From an uncultured Dyadobacter sp. (GTDB lineage: Bacteria > Bacteroidota > Bacteroidia > Cytophagales > Spirosomataceae), in assembly GCF_946482605.1 (NCBI RefSeq), contig NZ_CAMLSE010000014.1, positions 124,001-188,000 of the forward strand: DNA of 64,000 bases. The letters run 5' to 3'. Positions within the stretch are counted from its first letter, which is position 1. Every line of letters begins with the position of its first letter. A program made the translations under genes and the position numbers. This document shows, piece by piece, positions 26,775 through 34,195 of this stretch. The notes under the pieces were generated by a model. It was not told the origin of the DNA. It searched no databases and was given only the letters and a program-made list of their open reading frames with translations.

Positions 26775-27983
26775 ATGAAAAAATCGCTGATCAAATCACT
26801 CCTTTTCTGCCTCGCCCTAACAGCCTTCGCCGGCTGCTCATCCGATGACAACGACGAACCCACCCCAACCCCGGAGACGAAAGGGAAATTCGTACTCATG
26901 ACCTCCATTGAACGCTTCGGTGCAGGTTATTTCACAGCATTGGATGGACTTCCATCAGGGACGATCCAGAACACCAATCCCAAATCGCTGCAGATCAAGG
27001 AAGCATTCGGATTCCGGTCTTTTGGGAAATGGTTTTTCAACCGGTCGAGCGCGGCAGGCGATGCAGGTTTACAGAAATACACCCTCAATTCCGACGGCAG
27101 CCTGAAAGACGAAGGCTTTATCGCAGGAGCTTCCCAATACCTGGTCGTGAACGAGACCACGGGCTATTACCTCGATGAAACACGCTCGTTGCTGAAACTG
27201 CAAAAATTCAATCCGACGACCATGTTACGCACCGGGGAAGTGGACCTTTCGGCCATTCAGAAACAAGGCGTGGAATACCAGGCTGTGGGTAAGCATACGA
27301 TCGCGGCGAAGGAAGGAAAGCTGTTTGTCGGCATTTCATATGGTACCAAAGCGGCAGCCGGTTATGGCGACGATGTGTTCAATTCCATCGAATTTGCGGT
27401 GGTCGACATAGCGACCGACAAATATGAAAAAACGATCAAGTACGATGGTTTGAAAGGGGTAGGCTGGGGTTCATCCGGTAACAAAATGTGGTCGATCGGC
27501 GATGACGGCGCATTATACCTGTACAGCACGGGACTAGGCAATACCGGCTTTTCCAATTCATCGATTATCAGGGTGAAAAAAGGAGAAACTGATTTCGATG
27601 CGTCGTGGGTATTCTCCACCAAAACATTACAGGCAGGCAACTCCCTGGCTACCGCATTGATCAAAGGAGGCAAACTGTATTTTGAGATGGCCTCTACCCC
27701 ATTGAAAGCCGACTACTCTAACCTGACCTCCACGATCTTCGATTACTATGTTTACGATATGACTTCGAAACAGGTTACCAAGATCGAAGGCCTGCCTATG
27801 CATGATTATGCTTACGCCAACGATCAGGCCATTACCGAAATCGACGGCAAGATCTATCTGTGGGTGAAGAACGCAGCCCAGAAAATCGACGGATATTACC
27901 TTCTGGACGGCACCAAAGCTACGCAGGCATTTAATGTGGCGCTGGATGGTGCGATTCAGGGTTTTGTAAAACTGTCTGAATAA
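26775..27983 (+). CDS. DUF4374-type lipoprotein, XusB-like
   Basis: 402 residues with lipobox AFAGC and acyl Cys21, then an acidic, Pro-rich linker. The rest is predicted beta-propeller (KFVLMTSIERFGAGYFTALDG after the linker, then about seven blades). Placement directly after the receptor (27 nt gap) and before the PepSY gene matches Bacteroides XusB, a surface lipoprotein that captures enterobactin-type siderophores. Family membership in DUF4374 is by overall pattern and context, without a search. It likely sits on the outer membrane and feeds the receptor. Confidence 0.78.
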   Translation: MKKSLIKSLLFCLALTAFAGCSSDDNDEPTPTPETKGKFVLMTSIERFGAGYFTALDGLPSGTIQNTNPKSLQIKEAFGFRSFGKWFFNRSSAAGDAGLQKYTLNSDGSLKDEGFIAGASQYLVVNETTGYYLDETRSLLKLQKFNPTTMLRTGEVDLSAIQKQGVEYQAVGKHTIAAKEGKLFVGISYGTKAAAGYGDDVFNSIEFAVVDIATDKYEKTIKYDGLKGVGWGSSGNKMWSIGDDGALYLYSTGLGNTGFSNSSIIRVKKGETDFDASWVFSTKTLQAGNSLATALIKGGKLYFEMASTPLKADYSNLTSTIFDYYVYDMTSKQVTKIEGLPMHDYAYANDQAITEIDGKIYLWVKNAAQKIDGYYLLDGTKATQAFNVALDGAIQGFVKLSE

Positions 27984-27997
27984 AACCTCAACATCCC

Positions 27998-29173
27998 ATG
28001 AGCTCCGTAAAGCAAATCAAAACCTGGTTCCTGGTCCACAAATGGACGAGCCTGATCTGCACCGCCTTCCTGCTGATGCTGTGCCTCACCGGCCTGCCGC
28101 TTATCTTCCATGAGGAGATTGAAGAACTGGAAGGAAAACCGAAACTGGCTAAACAGGTCGCGGCGGGCACGCCGCTCGCGGGGCTGGATAAACGCGCCGA
28201 ATCCGCCACAGCCAAATACCCCAGCAAGGTGATCCGGTTCGTCTACTGGGACGAACACGAGCCGAATACCACCACATTCAGCCTATCCGACTCCATCGAC
28301 GCTCCACCCGACAATTTCACCACGGTGATCGTCGACGACCATACGGCGGAAGTCCTGGACACGCCCAACTTCCAGGAAGGCTTTATGTATGTCATGTTGC
28401 AGCTGCATATTGACATGTTCATGGGTATTGGCGGTAAATTGTTCCTCGGGCTCATGGGATTACTGTTCATAGCGGCCATCGTATCGGGCATTATGCTCTA
28501 CGGCCCGATCATGAAGCGGTTCGATTTTGGAATGGTCCGCACGCAACGGTCGACCCGCCTGAAGTGGCTCGACCTGCATAACCTGCTGGGTGTCGTAACC
28601 ATCGTCTGGGGCACCGTGGTGGGCTTGACCGGGGTCATCAATACGGCTTCGGAAATTGTGCTGGGCTTGTGGCAGATAGGCCAGTTATCCGAAATGACTG
28701 CTCCCTACAAAAATGCGCAGCCGCTTACCGGTAAGCTCAGCTCGCTGGACGAAGCGGTGGCACTGGCGAAACAAAAGGCTCCCGACATGGAGGCTTCGAT
28801 CATCGCTTATCCCGGCACAATGTTCACCAGCAAGCACCATTACGCCGTGTTCATGAAAGGCAACACACCCCTGACCAAACGGCTCATCAAACCCGCATTG
28901 ATAGACGCAAAAAACAGCACGCTGACAGACATGCGTGATATGCCTTGGTATGTAAACATGCTTTTCGTTTCCCAACCACTGCATTTCGGGGATTACGGCG
29001 GGTTACCGCTTAAAATCATCTGGGCGCTGTTCGACATCGCGACGATCGTGATCCTGGGCAGCGGACTTTATCTCTGGTTTGCCCGTAACAAAGCCACCAG
29101 GGCGCATATCAACCGGTTGGCAAAAAACGAAACGGAGATACTGACGGTCATGGCGCAAAAGGAGAATGCATAA
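27998..29173 (+). CDS. PepSY-associated TM protein, XusC-like
   Basis: 391 residues with four transmembrane helices: near 10-32 (WTSLICTAFLLMLCLTGLPL), 145-168, 196-220 and 335-357. Conserved membrane histidines (HKWTS near residue 13, QLHIDMF near 133, LHNLLG near 191, LHFGDYGG near 327) fit haem or metal binding in the PepSY_TM family, proposed to reduce or strip iron from siderophores at the inner membrane. It starts 14 nt after the DUF4374 gene and is followed 24 nt later by a 59-residue membrane protein. A second, separate PepSY gene lies convergent at 29437-30909. Confidence 0.9.
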   Translation: MSSVKQIKTWFLVHKWTSLICTAFLLMLCLTGLPLIFHEEIEELEGKPKLAKQVAAGTPLAGLDKRAESATAKYPSKVIRFVYWDEHEPNTTTFSLSDSIDAPPDNFTTVIVDDHTAEVLDTPNFQEGFMYVMLQLHIDMFMGIGGKLFLGLMGLLFIAAIVSGIMLYGPIMKRFDFGMVRTQRSTRLKWLDLHNLLGVVTIVWGTVVGLTGVINTASEIVLGLWQIGQLSEMTAPYKNAQPLTGKLSSLDEAVALAKQKAPDMEASIIAYPGTMFTSKHHYAVFMKGNTPLTKRLIKPALIDAKNSTLTDMRDMPWYVNMLFVSQPLHFGDYGGLPLKIIWALFDIATIVILGSGLYLWFARNKATRAHINRLAKNETEILTVMAQKENA

Positions 29174-29197
29174 CCCGCCATTTAAACACATTCAATC

Positions 29198-29377
29198 ATG
29201 AAAAATAACTTCTGGAAGATTTGGGGCATGCCTGTAATCATCGGTATCTGCTCGGCCGTCGGCTTGCTTTCGGCACTGACAGGCGATGACCTGTGGGATA
29301 CTCTTTCCTGGCTGGCGCTGGGGTTCCCGGTGGTGGTCAGCTTCTGGTTTTTAAACAAGATGAGGGTTAAGTCGTGA
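29198..29377 (+). CDS. 59-residue two-helix membrane protein in the siderophore operon
   Basis: Starts at the ATG at 29198, 24 nt after the PepSY gene stop, and ends at TGA 29375-29377. Two hydrophobic helices are predicted: about residues 10-28 (GMPVIIGICSAVGLLSALTG) and 36-52 (LSWLALGFPVVVSFWFL), joined by an acidic loop GDDLWD. Codon use matches its neighbours and the next element is a terminator-like hairpin, so it is the last gene of the operon. I do not recognise the family. It may assist the PepSY protein. Confidence 0.7.
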   Translation: MKNNFWKIWGMPVIIGICSAVGLLSALTGDDLWDTLSWLALGFPVVVSFWFLNKMRVKS

Positions 29378-29379
29378 TT

Positions 29380-29441
29380 TTTAATGCCACGAAATGCATT
29401 GGTGCAATGTGGATTTCCACCAATGCATTCGTGGCATTAAA
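29380..29441. terminator. long inverted repeat, bidirectional terminator candidate
   Basis: Arms at 29380-29404 and 29418-29441 pair over 24 bp with a single bulged base around a 13-nt loop. The arms contain GCCACGAA.TGCATTGGTG and its complement. The element lies between two convergent operons and overlaps the stop of the minus-strand PepSY gene. A related repeat occurs at 30917-30984. Confidence 0.65.
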
Positions 29442-30909
29442 GACGGACCTTTCTCGAAATCCACTTCCAGGTCAGGACCAGCCCCGTGATACTTGCCAAA
29501 GTCCCGCCAGCCATCAGCAAAATCACAACAATATCCCACAAAGGTCTCCTGGAAACCAGCCATTGAAAATCCAGGCTGTGCAGCCCATGGTAAAGCCAGC
29601 GTTCCAACCGGCTCAGGTCCTGGTGTTTCAGTACCACCTGTGCGGTTTGTAAATCCACATAATACCAGGTTTCGTCCTCCGTGGCCATCTTAACCCGCAA
29701 TACGGGCAGCCGCTTGTCCGCATTCCTGGAATAGTAATAATCGTCATGATCCCGGAGCACTACCGCTTCCTTCACCGGCACACCCGGATTCATTTCCTTC
29801 AATTTCTTCACAAAACCGGCCGTGGGAAACTGCCGGAACGGCAATGCCGCCGCGCCCGCCGCCAATGCGCGCACATGCAGATCATCGGCATATGCGAGAT
29901 AGTACGGCTCGCCATTCCATTGCAGCAGATGCAGTTCCTTTACGCCCATAACAGGCTCGAATCGGTCAAACGCAGCCGCAGGTGCAACGGTAAACTGCTG
30001 CGTGTCAAGCACACCTCCCGCCCATCGCTCCGACTCTTCCGGCCCGAGCCTCGTGAAGGGCGCCCAGTCCCAGGGCGTCATGGACAGCAACCCGCTGAAC
30101 ACCCAGGTGAAAACGAGCAGCCCAAACACGAAACCGGTGTAATGGTGCCAGCGAAACCACTTCTTTTTGTACGGACTGAATGCCAGTCCGCGGTTCCGTT
30201 TGTAACGAACAAAACCCATTGCAATCCCGGCCACGCACATGATGGAGCCCAGCGACGACGTCCATACGATGATATCGTTCCAAAGCGGCCGGTTCCGGAG
30301 CAGTACCGTCGGATAGATCCAATGCGGGATGGGTCCCAGCCAGGCCAGAAACCGCTGCCTGGCATTTACCATTTGTACGACCTCGCCCGTCTGCACGGCT
30401 ACGTACACATAGGTATCCGCATTATCGCCCATCTCAATGCGGTAAACGGGCGTGGTGTATCCCTGCGATCGCGCGGCGGCCATCCATTGGTCGATCTCCG
30501 TCAGCAGCTTTACGCTTCGGGTTTTATTTAAATGTGTAAAATCAAAAGCCAGCCTGACCGCCAAAGCCGCATCCGCTCCATTGAACAACGTCCCGTCGTC
30601 GGCGAAAACAGCTTTGTATTCGCCCCTGATGGTGGAGAGCCGAAAAACCGGCCTGCCGAGCATCATCCCGATCCGCACCGAGCGCAATGTGTCGTGAACA
30701 CCCGCACGTTCCAATGCTTGCGAAACATTCAGTACCGCCTTTTCCAAGCGAGGCGGTTTCAGGCGTTGCAGTTTTTCGTGCTGGCGCATCGTCGGATATT
30801 TCACGTACATCATCGCGAAACCCGACAAGAACCAGATTACAAACAGCAGACTCAATGCAAAGCCCAGGTAGCGATACAGGAGCAGGGTTAGTTTGATTAA
30901 TTTCTTCAT
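29437..30909 (-). CDS. PepSY domain-containing membrane protein
   Basis: 490 residues from the ATG at 30909; a GTG at 30924 would add five residues taken from the repeat element. Transmembrane helices near 8-32, 190-212, 245-265 and 455-478. Conserved features include LLYRYLGFALSLLFVIWFLSG at the start, WFRWHHYTGF before the third helix, and YHGLHSLDFQWL near the end, with His residues suited to haem. It follows the TonB receptor gene (30991-33162) on the same strand after a structured repeat, so it probably belongs to the same riboswitch-controlled unit. It may act as a reductase for the imported metal complex. Confidence 0.88.
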   Translation of the reverse strand: MKKLIKLTLLLYRYLGFALSLLFVIWFLSGFAMMYVKYPTMRQHEKLQRLKPPRLEKAVLNVSQALERAGVHDTLRSVRIGMMLGRPVFRLSTIRGEYKAVFADDGTLFNGADAALAVRLAFDFTHLNKTRSVKLLTEIDQWMAAARSQGYTTPVYRIEMGDNADTYVYVAVQTGEVVQMVNARQRFLAWLGPIPHWIYPTVLLRNRPLWNDIIVWTSSLGSIMCVAGIAMGFVRYKRNRGLAFSPYKKKWFRWHHYTGFVFGLLVFTWVFSGLLSMTPWDWAPFTRLGPEESERWAGGVLDTQQFTVAPAAAFDRFEPVMGVKELHLLQWNGEPYYLAYADDLHVRALAAGAAALPFRQFPTAGFVKKLKEMNPGVPVKEAVVLRDHDDYYYSRNADKRLPVLRVKMATEDETWYYVDLQTAQVVLKHQDLSRLERWLYHGLHSLDFQWLVSRRPLWDIVVILLMAGGTLASITGLVLTWKWISRKVRL

Positions 30910-30916
30910 TCCTGCG

Positions 30917-30984
30917 TTTGCCACGAATGCACGGATGCGTCCGTGTTAATTCACGGTGTGCAGCTGTGGTGCATTCGCGGCAAA
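30917..30984. repeat. structured inverted repeat with GCCACGAATGCAC arms
   Basis: Outer arms TTTGCCACGAATGCAC (30917-30932) and GTGCATTCGCGGCAAA (30969-30984) pair at 15 of 16 positions. Two alternative inner hairpins are visible: ACGGA-TGCG-TCCGT (30931-30944) and CCGTG-TTAATT-CACGG (30941-30956). It lies between the receptor stop and the PepSY start and shares its arm sequence with the element at 29380-29441. Confidence 0.7.
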
Positions 30985-30990
30985 AAAATT

Positions 30991-33162
30991 TTAGAGACTA
31001 TATTTCAAACTAACCAGCAAATTCCGTGTAGCGCCCGGCGAAAACTGGTTCGCGTAAATCGCATTGGCATAGTAGCGCTCGTTGAACACGTTATTGACAT
31101 TCAACCGCAGCCCTACCCGCCCAACACGGTACCCTACCGCCAGATCAGCCAGCGTGTACGCCGGCATCACATAACTGTTCGCGCTGTTTGTAAATGTTTC
31201 ATCCATGTAATTGACACCGGCGCCGATGCTGGCACCTTTCAAAGCACCCTTTTGTGCTTCATAGTTCAGCCACACATTTACCATGTTTTCGGGTGCAAAA
31301 GCCACCTGTTTTCCGGCAACCGGATTGATCTCCGCGCCGTCGTGAGCCAGGTACTGCGCTTTGGTATAGGTATACCCTGCCGTCAGGTCCAGCCCGGGCG
31401 CGAGGTTTCCATTAATCTCAAACTCAAATCCTTTCGATTCTGCCGAACCGATGCGCTTGTAGATACCGCCCGGAAGGGCTTCCAGCTGGTTATTTTTACG
31501 CATATAATAGAATGCCAGGTTCGCAGCCCAATGCGCATTCATTTCCAGCCGGCTCCCTACTTCACCCTGGTAGCCCGTTTCCGGGTCGAACGTCTCCCCA
31601 TTCGGTGCTACACGGCGTGCAGGTTTGAAATAGGTAGAGTAAGAACCATATACCGATAGTACTTCCAAAGGCTGGTAAACCAACCCGGCGCGGTACGTCA
31701 ATGCCGCCTTCGAGACCTTGGATTCGGGCCCTTCCCCGGTCACGTTCCGGTCGGCATCCACCTGGTTGGTGTAGTAGGTACCACGGAAAATATCGTATCG
31801 CAAACCCACCAAACCTTTCAGCTTATCGCTGATTTTGATCCAGTCCTGGACGTAAATGCCGTGCACATTTTCCATAGTCGCCCGGTAATAAGTGTCCGTA
31901 AAATTGATATAACCCTGGTTCAGAACCGGGTTGCGTACCGACACGGAAGCATTCTTACCCGGCCCGAAAACGTCGCCATTATAGGTTTTGCGGTCCAGGA
32001 CACTCAGCGAATATCCCGCCAGCAGCTTGTGCGAAATGCCTTTGGTATCGAACCCATAAGTGAGTTCCAGCTGGTTTTGCAACGGTTTGGTGAGGTGGTT
32101 GAAATAGAACGGAAACGAACGGTTCAGCGAATCGAGCGTAGCATTGAAACTCAGCTCCTCGGTCGAGAAATAGTTGATATTATCGTCGTAATAAGACAAC
32201 TGGTCCGAGATCGTCAGGCCTGAATTGAACTTGTGCACGTATTTCAACTGGTAATCGTAGCGGCTATGTTTCAGGAAATCGGCCGGATCGTTGTAACGCG
32301 TATCGCGGTCCATCCCGGGTGCAAGTCTGCTGCCTTCCAGCATCGGCAGGCCGGTATCTGTATCGTAAATGTCTTTGTTGGCTCCGATTGTCAGATAAAA
32401 CAGGTCCCGTTCGTTAGGCGTGTATTCCAATGCGAGGTAACCATTGTTCGTGTTTGAGCCGGAGTGGCGGTAGCCGTCGGTATCCGACATCCCGAAATCG
32501 ACCCGGTAACGCAGTTTGTCGTTGATCGGGCCACCCGCACCGGCACGGATCCGGCGGGTATTGAAACTGCCGTAAGCAGCCGAGAAGTCGGCCTTAAAAT
32601 CGGCGCCGGGCCTTTTCCTTGCGATATTAATGATCCCTCCCAAAGCAGAATGCCCAAAAAGCACCGAGGCCGGACCTTTGAGTACCTCCACGCTTTCGAC
32701 GTTGGCCAGGTTGGTGCTCGGGGCACTCGTGGAGATGTTATGCCGCTCGTCGCGCACGCCATCGACCATCAATACAAAATTGGAAAAACCGCGGATCGTA
32801 AAATACTGAAAACCACCGTAAGTATTGTTGGCGCGGACGCCGGTGGTGTTCTTCATCGCTTCCTGCAAATCGTCGATCCCACGTTGTTCGATGGTGCGGA
32901 CCGACACCGCCGAAGTCGTCAGCGGCATATCCCGGACCGGCACGTCGATTTTGTTTACCGCAGCAAACGCATTGCGGCCAATGCCCGAAACGGTCACCTC
33001 CGACAAATGGTGGGTCCGTTCCACGCTGTCGGTCGACGTGGCCGGCTTGGTTTGTGCAAATGCACGGTCGTGCAGGGTCGCAGAGGCGACGACAGCCAAT
33101 GACCCTAAACAGATTTTCCTGAAACTGCCATTACGCGGGCAGCGGGGAGTAAAACTGAACAT
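30991..33162 (-). CDS. TonB-dependent siderophore-type receptor under a cobalamin riboswitch
   Basis: 723 residues. Signal peptide: basic MFSFTPRCPRNGSFRK, then GSLAVVASATLHDRAFAQ. The plug (about 60-200) contains VRTIEQRGIDDLQEAMKNTT and LVMDGVRDER-like and VEVLKGPASVLFGHSALGGI segments typical of the siderophore receptor subfamily. The barrel ends NLLVSLKYSL with terminal Leu. No CarboxypepD domain. The leader (33344-33657) is a cobalamin riboswitch, so the physiological substrate may be a corrinoid or cobalt chelate and not an iron siderophore. A PepSY gene follows. An inverted repeat, TTTTAACT / AGTTAAAA (33165-33196), just before the ATG could be the expression platform. Confidence 0.9.
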   Translation of the reverse strand: MFSFTPRCPRNGSFRKICLGSLAVVASATLHDRAFAQTKPATSTDSVERTHHLSEVTVSGIGRNAFAAVNKIDVPVRDMPLTTSAVSVRTIEQRGIDDLQEAMKNTTGVRANNTYGGFQYFTIRGFSNFVLMVDGVRDERHNISTSAPSTNLANVESVEVLKGPASVLFGHSALGGIINIARKRPGADFKADFSAAYGSFNTRRIRAGAGGPINDKLRYRVDFGMSDTDGYRHSGSNTNNGYLALEYTPNERDLFYLTIGANKDIYDTDTGLPMLEGSRLAPGMDRDTRYNDPADFLKHSRYDYQLKYVHKFNSGLTISDQLSYYDDNINYFSTEELSFNATLDSLNRSFPFYFNHLTKPLQNQLELTYGFDTKGISHKLLAGYSLSVLDRKTYNGDVFGPGKNASVSVRNPVLNQGYINFTDTYYRATMENVHGIYVQDWIKISDKLKGLVGLRYDIFRGTYYTNQVDADRNVTGEGPESKVSKAALTYRAGLVYQPLEVLSVYGSYSTYFKPARRVAPNGETFDPETGYQGEVGSRLEMNAHWAANLAFYYMRKNNQLEALPGGIYKRIGSAESKGFEFEINGNLAPGLDLTAGYTYTKAQYLAHDGAEINPVAGKQVAFAPENMVNVWLNYEAQKGALKGASIGAGVNYMDETFTNSANSYVMPAYTLADLAVGYRVGRVGLRLNVNNVFNERYYANAIYANQFSPGATRNLLVSLKYSL

Positions 33163-33164
33163 AC

Positions 33165-33196
33165 TTTTAACTGAGTTGGTTAGAAATGAGTTAAAA
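33165..33196 (-). promoter_or_regulatory. inverted repeat before the receptor start codon, possible expression platform
   Basis: TTTTAACT (33165-33172) and AGTTAAAA (33189-33196) pair over 8 bp with a 16-nt loop, ending 3 bases before the ATG at 33162. It would place the ribosome binding region in a hairpin, downstream of the riboswitch aptamer. Short stem, so tentative. Confidence 0.35.
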
Positions 33197-33343
33197 GCCC
33201 GTCAATCACTTTTCGGATGTTTTTCGAAGGGAGGAAGCAGAACGACAAAATGGAGCAGACAAAAGGACGTAGCAATCCCGCAGTATTCACCCATTATTCA
33301 GGTCCTGACTCAGCCTCACCTCGCGAAAGCATCATCAAAATCT

Positions 33344-33657
33344 AAAAGGCAGGTCTCCTGACTTGTAACATCTACGCCGTCCTTCCCGGGGAGTTTTAAT
33401 GAGTGAGTTTTGAATGAGTGAATGAGTGAATTTTGAATGATTGAATGACTGAATACTTTATTTTATTCACTTATTCACTAATTCGGCCATTCACTCATTG
33501 ACTAATTCGGTCATTCACTAATTCACTCATTGACTCATTGACTCATTCCCCCCCAGTGGACACCTTCTGGCATAGACTATCCCGTTACTTACAGTTGCGC
33601 GACAGCTCGTGATTTGCACACGATTCCCTATTAATTCACTGATTGTGAAACCTTTTT
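33344..33657 (-). promoter_or_regulatory. cobalamin (B12) riboswitch aptamer with a repeat insertion
   Basis: Minus strand, in order: P1 strand AAAAAGG, TGCAAATCACGAGCTGTC, GCAACTGTAA (33589-33598), ATGCCAGAAGGTGTCCACTG, then after the insertion GGGAAGG (33381-33387), AAGTCAGGAGACCTGCC and P1 strand CCTTTT. These are the conserved blocks of the RF00174 class. Between CCACTGGGG and CCCCGGGAAGG, normally a short variable hairpin, about 157 nt of GAATGA-type foldback repeat are inserted, closed by the G/C stem. The aptamer leads into the TonB receptor start at 33162 and should repress it when adenosylcobalamin is plentiful. Confidence 0.9.
33391..33547. repeat. GAATGA foldback repeat inside the riboswitch
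   Basis: On the plus strand the left part reads repeated GAATGAGT/GAATGA units with TTTTGAATGA; the right part reads the reverse complement type (TCACTCATTGACTAATTCGG), so the block folds back on itself. The same repeat family occurs at 43499-43840 and 51308-51431. Confidence 0.8.
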
Positions 33658-33693
33658 GATTGGAAAAATAAATTAAAGAACTTGTTTGAGGCG

Positions 33694-33701
33694 CAAAGTT
33701 A
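33694..33701 (-). promoter_or_regulatory. TAnnTTTG promoter element of the riboswitch transcript
   Basis: The minus strand reads TAACTTTG, an exact consensus match. The predicted transcript start near 33687 is about 30 nt before the riboswitch aptamer. Confidence 0.5.
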
Positions 33702-33769
33702 CCATTTAATGATAGTTTGCAGCACTGAATGCAGATATAAAACCTACATCATTTTAAACAGTATTGGTC

Positions 33770-34114
33770 ATGGACAGAAACGTCGAGGCGCGCCTGCGGC
33801 ATTGGATATATGTGGATCAGGTCAAATTTTTCGGTCCGGGGCGGTATGAATTGCTGGAACGGATCGGAGAAACGGGGTCCATTGCGCAGGCTGCGAAAGA
33901 CATGGGCCTGTCTTACAAAAAAGCCTGGGCGATGATCGACGCGTTGAACACGCTCGGCAAAGAACCATACGTAGTAACCCAGAAAGGTGGTACCAAAGGC
34001 GGCGGCGCGATACTTACCGAAACCGCGAAGAACGTCATGAAAGCGTACAAAAGATTGAACGATAAACTACTGGCAGTCCTGGCCGAAGAGCCGGAGCTTT
34101 TATCACTCGTCTGA
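33770..34114 (+). CDS. ModE-like winged helix regulator (N-terminal domain only)
   Basis: 114 residues from the ATG at 33770; a TTG two codons earlier is less likely. The central segment IGETGSIAQAAKDMGLSYKKAWAMIDALN is at residues about 30-58 and aligns with the DNA-binding domain of E. coli ModE, followed by the wing KGGTKGGGAILTETA. It lacks the C-terminal TOBE/MOP molybdate-binding domains, as stand-alone ModE-type proteins do, so how it senses molybdate is unclear. It sits 81 nt before a TonB receptor gene that carries a ModE-like operator at its transcript start, and upstream of a molybdopterin-fold protein gene. Confidence 0.9.
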   Translation: MDRNVEARLRHWIYVDQVKFFGPGRYELLERIGETGSIAQAAKDMGLSYKKAWAMIDALNTLGKEPYVVTQKGGTKGGGAILTETAKNVMKAYKRLNDKLLAVLAEEPELLSLV

Positions 34115-34156
34115 CGCAATTCGTCAATTTTTTCCCGCACAATGTGAGGAACTCTA

Positions 34157-34164
34157 TATATTTG
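34157..34164 (+). promoter_or_regulatory. TAnnTTTG promoter element of the ModE-linked receptor operon
   Basis: TATATTTG, an exact consensus match 31 nt before the receptor ATG. The ModE-like operator overlaps its last bases and covers the predicted transcript start. Confidence 0.55.
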
Positions 34165-34190
34165 CGATATATCCGTTCGTACATATCGCA
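34163..34190. promoter_or_regulatory. ModE-type operator
   Basis: Perfect inverted repeat TGCGATAT / ATATCGCA (34163-34170 and 34183-34190). Within it, CGATATAT-N8-ACATATCG (34165-34188) has the layout of the E. coli modA operator as I recall it, CGTTATAT-N8-ACATAACG, with only the symmetric third base of each half changed. Its position over the transcript start predicts repression. Confidence 0.7.
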
Positions 34191-34195
34191 TTGCA

